Below the pieces are notes generated by a model. The model saw only the letters and a list, made by a program, of their open reading frames with translations. It ran no database searches and was not told the DNA's origin. The translations under genes and the position numbers were made by a program. From NCBI GenBank assembly GCA_018449715.1, contig JAAVVA010000004.1, positions 124,001 through 188,000 on the forward strand: a DNA stretch of 64,000 bases, given 5' to 3'. Shown piece by piece: positions 35,801-43,388 of the stretch (positions are counted from its first letter, which is position 1; every line of letters begins with the position of its first letter). The DNA is from Acidobacteriaceae bacterium dw_441 (GTDB lineage: Bacteria > Acidobacteriota > Terriglobia > Terriglobales > Acidobacteriaceae).

Positions 35801-35957
35801 CGGTGATATTCAGCCCGGAAGCTCGGCCTCGGTCGTGATTGCGGTTCCGGCCTCGGCGGGCAAGCCGGGAGCGATGGCGGTCGAGAAGTTCTCCGGAAGC
35901 TACACCGGCGGCAGCTTCAACAGTGTGATCCGCGGCGCCTTCCCGGCCAACGAGTAA
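32862..35957 (+). CDS. Extracellular nuclease (lamin-tail, Ig-like and endonuclease/exonuclease/phosphatase domains)
   Basis: 1031 aa from ATG 32862, or 1023 from ATG 32886 (MSTQTVMRRVLRVSMLLLLALATLGRTGYAQ), which gives a tidier signal peptide. Residues about 40-170 form a lamin-tail domain (VIISQIYAAGGNNGAVLNADYVELFNPTG). Ig-like and OB-fold regions follow (ISIKEIQAAKPSPYASKSVTTTGIVVG). An EEP nuclease domain covers about 600-930, with FTIASFNMERFYND, the catalytic Glu in IIGTQEIEN, VGDYNAFEFSDGY and ISDHDPAVAFF. A CARDB-like C-terminal domain ends it. It matches ExeM/EddB-type secreted DNases that degrade extracellular or biofilm DNA. Confidence 0.9.
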   Translation: MFFAKIGRMSTQTVMRRVLRVSMLLLLALATLGRTGYAQNNTHVIISQIYAAGGNNGAVLNADYVELFNPTGNTLTLNNYSIQYASAGGATIATVTTLPATITLAPGQYYLIAASEGGTGAALPVTADVPNTNIAFGASAGKVALVSSTAKLASACNTSDPSLVDFIAYGSGTNCSFGSPAPAPSTTKADVRSNVCTILNNSGAEFIADTPAPHNSSSTFHVCGGPTPLSVIGAANPATVNEGDSTLLTATVSPATQPASTGVAVTADLSPIGGAAAQALYDDGTNGDVAAGDGVFSYTTPATATGSVTIPVTATDAQMRMAQATISLTVVVPPPTISIKEIQAAKPSPYASKSVTTTGIVVGVKSNGFYLESPGASTNPTTPEGILVYTGSTTKPTFIAVGNEVKVTGVVETYPTTGLTPGTEIDGPQTFSLVASNQPLPEPVKITKEMDSPAGGIYQFTRFEGMRVAIDSLTTTSGTDASLSEAAETNASNGRFYGVVTGVPRPFREPGISVTDTAFGAVPAGVPLWDSNPELLYIDSLVLGGPAINLTSNTLLTGVVGVMDFSFGQPEVLLDASNRPTVTGGMVPQPIPTQASNEFTIASFNMERFYNDKADADNPGSSAVTVTTEAYQRRLNKASLAVRTILNMPDIIGTQEIENLAVLTDLAHKISDDAVAAGQADPLYQPYLFLANDGTAINTGFLVKSTRVNTLGIDQIGLNTTFTNSQGSQAILNDRTPLVLHAGIKRGSAPDYPVTVISVHQRSLINVGDPTSTGATVRLKREAQAEFLAKLIQGYQATGEHVVTVGDYNAFEFSDGYVDSLGVTKGTPVPASQVITPPVAGLANPPLVDLVTLLPADQRQSYVEVGSAQVLDHVVVTSDLVPTNTKLVYAHIDSDFPLVNLNDSTSPTRISDHDPAVAFFSIPAVQGKVKLSFTATLTAVAGGYQVVVTATNTGDGTAQNVSLNNAYIGSESGAPLPALFGDIQPGSSASVVIAVPASAGKPGAMAVEKFSGSYTGGSFNSVIRGAFPANE

Positions 35958-35991
35958 CGCAACAACGGTTTCAGTAACGCGACAACGGTTC
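35952..35991. repeat. Short tandem duplication at nuclease stop
   Basis: A 20-bp unit (GAGTAACGCAACAACGGTTT) repeated with three mismatches, 35952-35971 and 35972-35991. The TAA stop codon lies in the first copy. Confidence 0.7.
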
Positions 35992-36016
35992 GACCAGTTT
36001 TGTGGAGATACAGACA

Positions 36017-36529
36017 ATGAAGAAGACTTCTCTTTCCCTCGTGGCGCTGGTTCTGGCGCTGTTCTTCGGCTCGGTTGCGCCTGCGATGGCCGACTCCTTC
36101 ACTCTTGACGGCGTCGTTGGCTCGACGGTTTCGTTCGATACGACGATCGACAACACGACCTCGGACGTGCTCTGGCTGAACGGCGGCAACGCGACCTTCG
36201 ACAACGACACGACCGGCGTGCTGGCGGCGAACTTCAACGACCTTCTGTTCGTGAACTTCCTGGACGGCATCAACCCTGGCAGCAGCGCTTCGGGGACTCT
36301 GTTTACGCTGGCTCTTCCCACGGACCTCGCGCCCGGAGTCTATACGCTGACCTATCTGCTGACCGGCGGCGCGGACTTTGACGCGCAGAACCTGATCAAG
36401 GAGTACGACATCACGATCAACGCGCAGGCGCAGGGCGGTCCCGCCCCGGTGCCGGAGCCCGCGACCTGGCTGCTGTTCGGAACCGGAGCCCTGCTGGGAG
36501 CGACGGTGCTGGTGCGGCGCACGGCCTGA
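36017..36529 (+). CDS. PEP-CTERM sorting-domain protein
   Basis: 170 aa from ATG 36017, with GGAGAT upstream. The signal peptide is MKKTSLSLVALVLALFFGSVAPAMA. The body is a beta-rich domain with Asp and Asn repeats. The C-terminus carries VPEPATW, a hydrophobic helix and a final VRR, the standard PEP-CTERM signal recognised by an exosortase, which cuts near PEP. No exosortase gene is present here. It follows the nuclease by 59 bp, so cotranscription is likely. A role at the cell surface or in exopolysaccharide is inferred from the signal only. Confidence 0.85.
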   Translation: MKKTSLSLVALVLALFFGSVAPAMADSFTLDGVVGSTVSFDTTIDNTTSDVLWLNGGNATFDNDTTGVLAANFNDLLFVNFLDGINPGSSASGTLFTLALPTDLAPGVYTLTYLLTGGADFDAQNLIKEYDITINAQAQGGPAPVPEPATWLLFGTGALLGATVLVRRTA

Positions 36530-36561
36530 TTCATCGGAACAGAGAGTAAACTCTCTTCGGA

Positions 36562-36593
36562 ACGGGGGGCTGATGCGGCCCTCCGTTTCTTTT
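36562..36593 (+). terminator. Intrinsic terminator after the PEP-CTERM gene
   Basis: ACGGGGGGC at 36562-36570 pairs with GCCCTCCGT at 36578-36586, followed by TTTCTTTT. It lies 33 bp after the stop. Confidence 0.7.
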
Positions 36594-36679
36594 ACGGGGC
36601 ATGGTTGATAGAGGAGAGCGTTGCTGTGATAGCGTAGCTGCATCCCCTGGGCCGTAGAAGAAAGTCGGAGGTAGATTCG

Positions 36680-37828
36680 TTGCGTGTCGGATTAGTCTGC
36701 GAAGGAGATGCTTCTGTTTCAGAGACCGCATTTTCTGGAACCGCAAAGCGGATGTACCTTTCGCTGAAGGACCGGGGAGATGCGGTTTTTCCTGTTGATG
36801 CCTCGCTCAAGGGCGGGAGACGCGCTGCGGCGATGGCGTTTAGTTTTTCCAGCAACCGGGGAAGATGGCGCTCGCAGTTTCGCTACGGGCAACAGGGAGC
36901 CCGCTTTCGCACCTCCGCCGCGGAAGCGTCGCTGAAGGGGCGTCCGGCGGATGTTCTGCTGCAGGTTGGGGCAGCCTTTGAACCGCCGCACTTCGGGACG
37001 ATTCCCTGTGCGATCTATGCCGACTGGAACATGGCGCTCGATATGGACGAGGCCCGTCGGGCGGGAAGCAGCCGCGGCCTGTCGATCGCAGAGCTGGAGG
37101 CGATCAACGCCGAACATGCTCGGCGTTATCGTGAGGCGGGGATGATCTTTACGATCTCCGAACGGCTGCGGCAGTCTTTTATCGAGCTGTACGGAATCTC
37201 CCCGGAGAAGGTGCGGACCGCTTATGCGGGGCCGAACTTTGACCTTGCGCTGATCGAGGAGGCCCGGATGGCTCCGAAGGTTTCTGCGGCTCCCACGGTT
37301 CTGTTTATTGCCAAAGAGGTTCGCCGCAAGGGCGGGGACATCGTTGCCGCCGCATTCCGCCAGTTGCAATTGACGATGCCGGAGGCGCGGCTTCTATTTG
37401 CGGGAGCCGCTGAGCTGCCTGCCGAGTTTGCGGGGCTGAAAAATGTGGAGCATCTCGGGCTGCTCGACAAGAGCAACCCGGAGCAGCTGAAGAGGCTGCT
37501 GCAGGCTTATCGCGAGGCGGATGTGCTGGTGCTTCCTTCGCGGAATGACCCGTTCCCGACCGTGATTCGCGAGGCGATGTTCTTCGGGCTTCCCTGTGTC
37601 GCCAGCAACATCTGGGCGATGCCGGAGATGATTGTCGATGGAGAGACGGGGTACCTGGTTCCGTCCGAAGATGCGTCGGCTCTGGCCATCCGTATGGCGG
37701 ATCTTCTAGGAAACCCGCAGCTTCGTGAGCAGATGGGACAGGCGGCCCGCCGCAGGGCGGAGGCCATGTTCTCCTGGTCTGCCGTGGGAGAGGTCCTGCA
37801 CGAAGGACTTGCCTCGTTGAAGTCCTGA
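36680..37828 (+). CDS. Glycosyltransferase family 4 (GT-B)
   Basis: The TTG at 36680 is supported by GGAGGT eight bases upstream, giving MRVGLVCEGDAS and 382 aa. The C-terminal GT-B domain has APTVLFIAKEVRRKGGDIVAAAFRQL and the signature VLPSRNDPFPTVIREAMFFGLPCVAS (E-x7-E type), plus GETGYLVPSEDASALAIRM. It uses a nucleotide-sugar donor, probably for an extracellular glycan; acceptor and donor are unknown. It lies alone, with terminators on both sides. Confidence 0.9.
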   Translation: MRVGLVCEGDASVSETAFSGTAKRMYLSLKDRGDAVFPVDASLKGGRRAAAMAFSFSSNRGRWRSQFRYGQQGARFRTSAAEASLKGRPADVLLQVGAAFEPPHFGTIPCAIYADWNMALDMDEARRAGSSRGLSIAELEAINAEHARRYREAGMIFTISERLRQSFIELYGISPEKVRTAYAGPNFDLALIEEARMAPKVSAAPTVLFIAKEVRRKGGDIVAAAFRQLQLTMPEARLLFAGAAELPAEFAGLKNVEHLGLLDKSNPEQLKRLLQAYREADVLVLPSRNDPFPTVIREAMFFGLPCVASNIWAMPEMIVDGETGYLVPSEDASALAIRMADLLGNPQLREQMGQAARRRAEAMFSWSAVGEVLHEGLASLKS

Positions 37829-38145
37829 CCGGGTCGATTTCCGGCGTCCGTACGAATAAATAATCCTTCTTCCGGGCTTTCCGGCTGCGCGACCTGACCT
37901 CGTGGTCTGGGAGGAGGGATTTCTCCGTCTGCTGCCTGGGCATGCGGGAGATGACGCGGCTATGGAACTGTATTCGTGTATGTGTTTGATTTTGCTATGG
38001 ATGTCTTCAGGAGTCGTGACAGGTCATATATCTTAGTGTGATGTTGTCATATTACTTGCAACCTTTAATGTCATAATGCGTCTTATAAGTAGCTCGGTAA
38101 AAAGAAGGACCGGGCTAAACCGATGATTTTATTGAGGAGTTTGTT
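37829..38145. other. Gene-free upstream region of the heat-shock genes
   Basis: 317 bp with no coding gene and no A-F module. From 38000 it becomes AT-rich and contains GTCATA three times (38023, 38046, 38070), spaced 23 and 24 bp, before hsp20. No CIRCE inverted repeat (TTAGCACTC-N9-GAGTGCTAA) is visible. A weak promoter may be TTGTCA at 38045, but no convincing -10 can be given. The start codon is preceded by TTGAGGAG. Confidence 0.5.
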
Positions 38146-38643
38146 ATGGCGATCACTCGATATGCACCGTTCCGCAGTCCGTTCAGCGATGCTGCGTTAT
38201 TGCAAAATCGGCTGAACTCCATCTTTCACGATCTTTTGCCCGAGCAGAATGAGGCGCTGACGGCTGGAAACTTCGTTCCTCCGGTCGATATCTACGAAGA
38301 CGCCCAGAAGGTGGTGGTCAAGCTGGAGGTTCCGGGGATCAAGCAGGAAGACCTCGATGTGCGGCTCGAAAACCAGACGCTCACCGTCAAGGGAGAGCGC
38401 AGGTTCGAGAGCGAGGAGAAGGAAGAGAACTTCCACCGCATCGAGCGCCGTTACGGCAGCTTTGTCCGCAGCTTCACGGTTCCGCAGAGCATCGATACCG
38501 AATCGATTGCGGCGAACTATGACGCTGGCGTCCTGACGATCACCCTGAACAAGAAGGCCGAGGCCAAGCCGAAGCAGGTGAAGATCGGAATCGGTTCCGC
38601 GGAGGCTCAGAAGCCAAAACAGGTGGAGGCCTCTGCGGCGTAA
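38146..38643 (+). CDS. Small heat-shock protein Hsp20 (alpha-crystallin domain)
   Basis: 165 aa. The alpha-crystallin domain spans roughly 45-145: FVPPVDIYEDAQKVVVKLEVPGIKQEDLDVRLENQTLTVKGERRF, then RRYGSFVRSFTVPQSID, YDAGVLTITLNKKAEAKP. The GVLT-type ending (A-x-x-x-G-V-L) is the family signature. It is an ATP-independent holdase that oligomerises in the cytoplasm. It precedes clpB on the same strand, with a terminator in between, a normal disaggregase partnership. Confidence 0.94.
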   Translation: MAITRYAPFRSPFSDAALLQNRLNSIFHDLLPEQNEALTAGNFVPPVDIYEDAQKVVVKLEVPGIKQEDLDVRLENQTLTVKGERRFESEEKEENFHRIERRYGSFVRSFTVPQSIDTESIAANYDAGVLTITLNKKAEAKPKQVKIGIGSAEAQKPKQVEASAA

Positions 38644-38697
38644 GCAACCGTCCTGGTTCTACTTTGGTTTCCGCAGTCGCTTGCAGGGAGTTGTTAT

Positions 38698-38723
38698 GGC
38701 GGGAGGCGAACCGGTCTCCCGCC
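38698..38723 (+). terminator. Intrinsic terminator after hsp20
   Basis: GGCGGGAG at 38698-38705 and CTCCCGCC at 38716-38723 are perfect complements, followed by TTGTTGT. It separates hsp20 from clpB. Confidence 0.75.
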
Positions 38724-38816
38724 TTGTTGTATCGGGCGGGCGTAACGAAACGGCGGTAGGATTTTTGCGACGGGTTTTGGTTGGGGTTTTTGGTTTGAGA
38801 AAGAGGGGATGGGTGC

Positions 38817-41564
38817 ATGGCGATTAAGTGGGAGAAGCTGACAGTGAAGTCTCAGGAGGCGGTGCAGGGTGCCGTGCAACATGCCTCGGAGAACGGGAAT
38901 CCGGAGGTGTTGCCGCTGCACCTGATGGCGGCGCTGCTGGAGGACCGTGAAGGAGTGGTGATCCCGGTGCTCGACAAGGTCGGGGTGCCGGTGGAGCAGC
39001 TTTTGAGCGGGGTGAACTCCGCGGTCGAGAAGCTGCCGAAAGTGCAGGGAGGGACGCAGCCCGGTCTGGGGCAGGCGGTCCAGAAGGTTCTGGAGCAGGC
39101 GTTCAAAGAGGCCGACAACTTCAAGGACGAGTACGTTTCGACCGAACACCTGCTGCTCGCGCTGGCGAAGTCCAAGGGCGATGCGGTGGCGAGTGCTCTG
39201 TCTTCTTTCGGGGCGACATATGATGCGATCCTGAAGGCTCTGGCGGATGTTCGCGGGGCGCAGCGTGTGACCGACCAGAACCCCGAGGGCAAGTTTCAGT
39301 CGCTCGAAAAGTACACGAAGGACCTGACGGAGCTGGCCCGCAGGGGCAAGCTGGACCCTGTGATCGGGCGCGACGAGGAGATTCGGCGTGTAATCCAGGT
39401 GCTCTCGCGCAGGACGAAGAATAACCCGGTGCTGATCGGCGAGCCGGGCGTTGGTAAGACGGCCATTGTTGAAGGGCTGGCTCGCAGAATCTTCCTCGGC
39501 GATGTGCCGGAGATTCTGAAGAACAAGCGCGTGTGTGCGCTCGACCTGGCCTCGATGGTTGCGGGAGCGAAGTTCCGCGGCGAGTTCGAGGAGAGGCTGA
39601 AGGCGGTGCTGAAGGAGATCGAGGCCTCGAACGGCGAGATCATCCTGTTCATCGACGAGCTTCACACGCTGGTTGGTGCGGGCGCTGCCGAAGGCGCGAT
39701 GGACGCGAGCAACATGCTGAAGCCCGCGCTGGCTCGCGGGGAGCTGCGCGCGATTGGCGCGACCACGCTGAACGAGTATCGCAAGTACATCGAGAAGGAT
39801 GCGGCGTTGGAGCGGCGCTTCCAGCAGGTGTATGTCGGTGAGCCGAACGTAGAGGACACGATTGCGATTCTGCGCGGCCTGAAGGAGAAGTACGAGGCGC
39901 ACCACAAGGTTCGCATCAAGGACGCGGCGATTGTGGCGGCGGCGACGCTGTCGCATCGGTACATCTCGGATCGCTTCCTTCCGGATAAGGCGATTGACCT
40001 TGTCGATGAAGCGGCGGCGGCGCTGGCGATTCAGATTGGATCGGTTCCGGTGGAGATCGACGACCTGGAGCGCAGGGCGACCTCGCTCGAGATCGAGAAG
40101 GCCGCGTTGCAGCGCGAGAAGGACCCGAACTCGCAGGAGCGGCTGGAGGAGGTCGAGAAGGAGCTGGCCGAGATCAAGGAACAGGCCGCGGCGCTGCGTG
40201 CTCGCTGGCAAAAGGAGCGCGGCGCCATTGGCCGTATCGCCGAGCTGAAGGAGGAGCTGGAGGGTCTGCGCTTCCAGATGCAGGAGGAGGCTCGCAAGGG
40301 CAATCTTCAGCGTGCGGCGGAGTTGCAGTACGGCGAGATTCCGAAGAAGGAGGCCGAGCTGCGTGAGTTGACCTCGTTGCAGGAGGAGGCCGTTCGCGAG
40401 GATAAGCAGGCGGTGGAGGAGGCGGAAGAAGAGACGAAAGCAGATTCCTCCGCTTCGCTGCGGAATGACAAGTCAAAGGCAGGGAGTGACAAGGCCAAAG
40501 ATGGAAAGGGCAAGGCAAAAGGAAGCGTCAAGCCGCGCCGCATGTTGAAGGAGGAGGTCGACGAGGAGGACATCGCGGCGATCGTCTCGAAGTGGACGGG
40601 GATTCCTGTGTCGAAGATGCTGGAGGGCGAGACGCAGAAGCTGGTGCAGATGGAGGATCGTCTGCGCGAGCGCGTGATCGGGCAGGATGAGGCTTTGACC
40701 GCGGTGGCGAATGCGATTCGCAGGTCGCGTGCGGGGCTGAGCGATCCGAAGCGTCCGATTGGCTCGTTCATCTTTCTTGGGCCTACGGGCGTTGGAAAGA
40801 CCGAGACGGCGAGGGCGCTGGCGGAGTTTCTCTTCGACGACGAGCAGGCGATGGTGCGCATCGACATGAGCGAGTACATGGAGAAGCATGCCGTGTCGCG
40901 CTTGATCGGAGCGCCTCCGGGATACGTGGGCTACGACGAGGGCGGCCAGTTGACCGAGGCTGTGCGTCGCAGGCCGTACTCGGTGATCCTGTTCGACGAG
41001 ATCGAGAAGGCTCACCCGGATGTCTTCAACGTGCTGCTGCAGGTGCTCGATGACGGGCGGCTGACGGACTCGAAGGGGCGCACGGTGGACTTCAAGAACA
41101 CGGTGCTCATCATGACCTCGAACACGGGGGCCGACAAGCTGACGAGCGCGTGGGCGCAGGGCGAGGAGGGCTTCGAGGAGGCCAAGGAGCGCGTGATCGA
41201 TGCTCTGAAGCAGGTCTTCCGTCCGGAGTTCCTGAACCGCGTGGACGACATCGTGGTCTTCCATCCGCTGGAGGATGCGCAGCTGACGCACATCGTCGAC
41301 CTGCGGCTGAAGGATCTCGAGAAGCTGCTGGCGGATCGCAGGATCACGCTGGAGCTGACGGAGGCGGCGCGTAAGGCGATCTTCAAGGCGGGGTACGACC
41401 GTGCCTACGGCGCGAGGCCGCTGAAGAGGGCGATCCAGCGGCTGGTGCAGGACAAGCTGGCCGTGAAGATTCTCGATGGCTCGGTGCTGCATGGCGACCA
41501 TGTGGTGGTCGATGCGGGCAACGATGGCCTCGAGTTCAAGGTCGCGGAGCGCGTGGAAGCGTAA
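38817..41564 (+). CDS. clpB: ATP-dependent disaggregase ClpB, with an in-frame repeat-derived insertion
   Basis: 915 aa, about 45 longer than usual for ClpB. The N-domain is 1-145. NBD1 has Walker [14 protein letters not shown] near 205 and the arginine/Walker B segment [15 protein letters not shown]. The coiled-coil M domain follows. NBD2 has Walker [14 protein letters not shown] near 660 and [28 protein letters not shown]. Just before NBD2 ([20 protein letters not shown]) lies a Lys/Gly-rich insert, about residues 541-573. Its first part, [11 protein letters not shown], is the translation of the intergenic module B (DNA 40437-40473). The insertion keeps the frame, so the protein is likely functional. 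ClpB works with DnaK to dissolve aggregates. Confidence 0.97.
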   Translation: MAIKWEKLTVKSQEAVQGAVQHASENGNPEVLPLHLMAALLEDREGVVIPVLDKVGVPVEQLLSGVNSAVEKLPKVQGGTQPGLGQAVQKVLEQAFKEADNFKDEYVSTEHLLLALAKSKGDAVASALSSFGATYDAILKALADVRGAQRVTDQNPEGKFQSLEKYTKDLTELARRGKLDPVIGRDEEIRRVIQVLSRRTKNNPVLIGEPGVGKTAIVEGLARRIFLGDVPEILKNKRVCALDLASMVAGAKFRGEFEERLKAVLKEIEASNGEIILFIDELHTLVGAGAAEGAMDASNMLKPALARGELRAIGATTLNEYRKYIEKDAALERRFQQVYVGEPNVEDTIAILRGLKEKYEAHHKVRIKDAAIVAAATLSHRYISDRFLPDKAIDLVDEAAAALAIQIGSVPVEIDDLERRATSLEIEKAALQREKDPNSQERLEEVEKELAEIKEQAAALRARWQKERGAIGRIAELKEELEGLRFQMQEEARKGNLQRAAELQYGEIPKKEAELRELTSLQEEAVREDKQAVEEAEEETKADSSASLRNDKSKAGSDKAKDGKGKAKGSVKPRRMLKEEVDEEDIAAIVSKWTGIPVSKMLEGETQKLVQMEDRLRERVIGQDEALTAVANAIRRSRAGLSDPKRPIGSFIFLGPTGVGKTETARALAEFLFDDEQAMVRIDMSEYMEKHAVSRLIGAPPGYVGYDEGGQLTEAVRRRPYSVILFDEIEKAHPDVFNVLLQVLDDGRLTDSKGRTVDFKNTVLIMTSNTGADKLTSAWAQGEEGFEEAKERVIDALKQVFRPEFLNRVDDIVVFHPLEDAQLTHIVDLRLKDLEKLLADRRITLELTEAARKAIFKAGYDRAYGARPLKRAIQRLVQDKLAVKILDGSVLHGDHVVVDAGNDGLEFKVAERVEA
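40437..40535. repeat. Module B copy inside clpB
   Basis: From AAAGCAGATTCCTCCGCTTC to GGAATGACAAGT (40437-40473) the DNA is identical to intergenic module B, for example at 19119-19153 and 41775-41811. The following Lys/Gly-rich stretch (GGGAGTGACAAGGCC, GGAAAGGGCAAGGC) resembles the tail of the B copy at 8338-8380. It encodes about 33 extra residues. Confidence 0.85.
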
Positions 41565-41582
41565 CGGCTGGATGTGTTGAGG

Positions 41583-41613
41583 GCGGCGTCTCCTTTGGAG
41601 GCGCCGCTTTTTT
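41583..41613 (+). terminator. Intrinsic terminator of clpB
   Basis: GCGGCGTCTCC at 41583-41593 pairs with GGAGGCGCCGC at 41597-41607 (one G-T), followed by TTTTTT. Confidence 0.9.
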
Positions 41614-41628
41614 GTTTGCAGGATGATT

Positions 41629-41896
41629 GGGTGCCCCATCCTTTGCGGCTTTATCGCGAAGGGTGGGATGCAGGATGTTCGGAGTGGAAGTTTTTAAAGG
41701 ACTGTGCGGGTGTGGGCTGGATTCATCCCACCCTTCACTGCGTGAAGGATGGGGCGCCCGGTCGTCCTGCAAAGCGAAGCAGATTCCTCCGCTTCGCTGC
41801 GGAATGACAAGTTCAACAAGAAGTGGAGGGGGCGGGCATCCTGCAAAGAAATGCTGAGATTCTTCGTTCCGCTGCGCTTCACTCAGAATGACGGAG
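41629..41896. repeat. Repeat cluster A-B-D
   Basis: The gap between clpB and the minus-strand epimerase contains a full A (41629-41762), B (41765-41818) and D (41838-41896). This B copy is identical to the part of clpB 1.3 kb upstream. Confidence 0.9.
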
Positions 41897-41941
41897 GGAG
41901 GGACGGTGTTCATTCACCCTGTTGTTGGTGGCGAGGTAAGG

Positions 41942-42985
41942 TTATGAAATCCATTTGAGCAGGCGGATGACGCCCATCGACGAGGGTTTTCTGTGCGTGG
42001 AGACGTCGGTGCGCGAGCAGATCTCTTCGCGGTTCTTCGCGTAATACTCGTAGGACTTCAGCAGCATCTCCTCGTTGGTGAGGGTGGGCTGCCAGCCGAG
42101 GCGCTGCTTGATGCGCGCTGTGTCGAAGAGGAAGCTCTCGGCGATCATCTTGTAGTGGTAGGGGCCGAGCGGCGAGAGGCGCAGCTTGTGCGCGGCCATC
42201 ATCGCGGCGATGGTGGGGCGACGCGGAAGCGAGCGCACGCGCGAGCGGCTGCCGGACGAGCGGATGACCTCTTCGTAGACGTGGCGCATCGGCTTCACAT
42301 CGTCGGAGCCGATGTGGAAGAGGTCGCTGCGTCCGTGCTGCGCGGCGAGAATGCAGGCGGTGGCGAGGTCTTCGGCGTAGATGAACTGGTAGCGGTTGCT
42401 TCCGCTCCCGACGACCCAGACGGTCTTGTGGTCGTCGATGAACTCGTAGAGGATGGCGAGGAGCCCGAGGCGGCCCGCGTCCATGATGGTGGGGCAGCGG
42501 AGGGTGACGATGTCGAGGTCGTCGGTGAAGGCTTCGAGCAGCTTTTCTGCCGCGAGCTTCGATTTGCCGTAGAGCTCGACCGGGGCGGGCGTGTCGCGCT
42601 CCTCGCATACGGGATGGCCGAGGTTGGCGGCCCAGAGGCAGTTGGTCGAGAGGAAGACGAAGGGGCGGATACCGGCCTCGCGGGTGGCTTCGGCGAGAAG
42701 GCGGGTGGCGTCGACGTTCGAGGTCCAGAGAAGGTGATCGTCCATCTTCATGCCGTGCGCGAGCTGCGCGGCGGAGTGGAAGACGGCGTCGAAGCGATGC
42801 TTGGAGAAGGTGAGCTTTACCAGAGCGGAGTCGCGGAGGTCGCCCTGGATGCTGGTGAGGAGGGGGTGCGTGTCCTCGTCGCGCTCGAGATCGATGTTGA
42901 CGACGGTGTGGCCCTCGCGAAGGAGACGACGCTTGAGGACTCCGCCGAAGAAGCCGGAGGCTCCGGTGACGAGATAATGACCCAC
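41942..42985 (-). CDS. NAD-dependent epimerase/dehydratase (extended SDR)
   Basis: 347 aa. MGHYLVTGASGFFGGVLKRRLLREGH is the NAD-binding start. FLSTNCLWAAN supplies the catalytic Ser/Thr and YGKSKLAAEK the Tyr-x-x-x-Lys. YQFIYAEDLATACILAA and FHIGSDDVKPMR follow. It is most like uncharacterised nucleotide-sugar or 3-beta-HSD-type epimerases. The substrate is unknown. It is divergent from the UGM-like flavoprotein, across a repeat cluster. Confidence 0.88.
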   Translation of the reverse strand: MGHYLVTGASGFFGGVLKRRLLREGHTVVNIDLERDEDTHPLLTSIQGDLRDSALVKLTFSKHRFDAVFHSAAQLAHGMKMDDHLLWTSNVDATRLLAEATREAGIRPFVFLSTNCLWAANLGHPVCEERDTPAPVELYGKSKLAAEKLLEAFTDDLDIVTLRCPTIMDAGRLGLLAILYEFIDDHKTVWVVGSGSNRYQFIYAEDLATACILAAQHGRSDLFHIGSDDVKPMRHVYEEVIRSSGSRSRVRSLPRRPTIAAMMAAHKLRLSPLGPYHYKMIAESFLFDTARIKQRLGWQPTLTNEEMLLKSYEYYAKNREEICSRTDVSTHRKPSSMGVIRLLKWIS

Positions 42986-43019
42986 ACGGGAGATTGTAAC
43001 TGGTGGGTTGCAGGATGAT

Positions 43020-43212
43020 CGGGTGCCCCATCCTTTGCGGCTTTATCGCAAAGGGTGGATGCGGGATGATCGGAGTGGGAGTTTTTAAAAATGATGCATC
43101 TACGGCTGGATTCATCCCACCCTTCGCGGTGAGACTGCAAAGGATGGGGCACCCGGTCAATGGTGGCGCTTTCCAGGAAAGCAGATTCCTCCGCTTCGTT
43201 ACGGAATGACAA
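43020..43212. repeat. Module A plus diverged B
   Basis: Full A (43020-43155) with core GTTTTTAAAAAT at 43081-43092 and B (43176-43212). The rest of the divergent gap (43213-43388) shows no repeat; it should contain the promoters of the two flanking genes, though no clear boxes are seen. Confidence 0.88.
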
Positions 43213-43388
43213 GACAAAGAAAAGAGAGGCCGTTGGGGGTGCGACCTGAAATAATGCTGGGAGGCTGCTCACCTTCCGGGCAGCCCGTCGATCAAATACA
43301 GGTTTGGGCCGTGCAGGCCGGGCAGACGGCAAAGCCCCACATTCAGTAGGATGATCCATCTTCGATTCGCGAGCGAGCTTCCAGGAAC

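Noticed and set aside
33336..36017. 893-aa minus-strand open frame across the nuclease gene
   Set aside because: Basic, low-complexity antisense shadow with no recognisable domain; the plus strand is a well-formed EEP nuclease.
37829..38145. CIRCE/HrcA operator before hsp20
   Set aside because: No TTAGCACTC-N9-GAGTGCTAA-like inverted repeat was found.
40437..40535. Intein or fused domain in ClpB
   Set aside because: Only about 33 residues, with no intein splice motifs; it matches an intergenic repeat instead.
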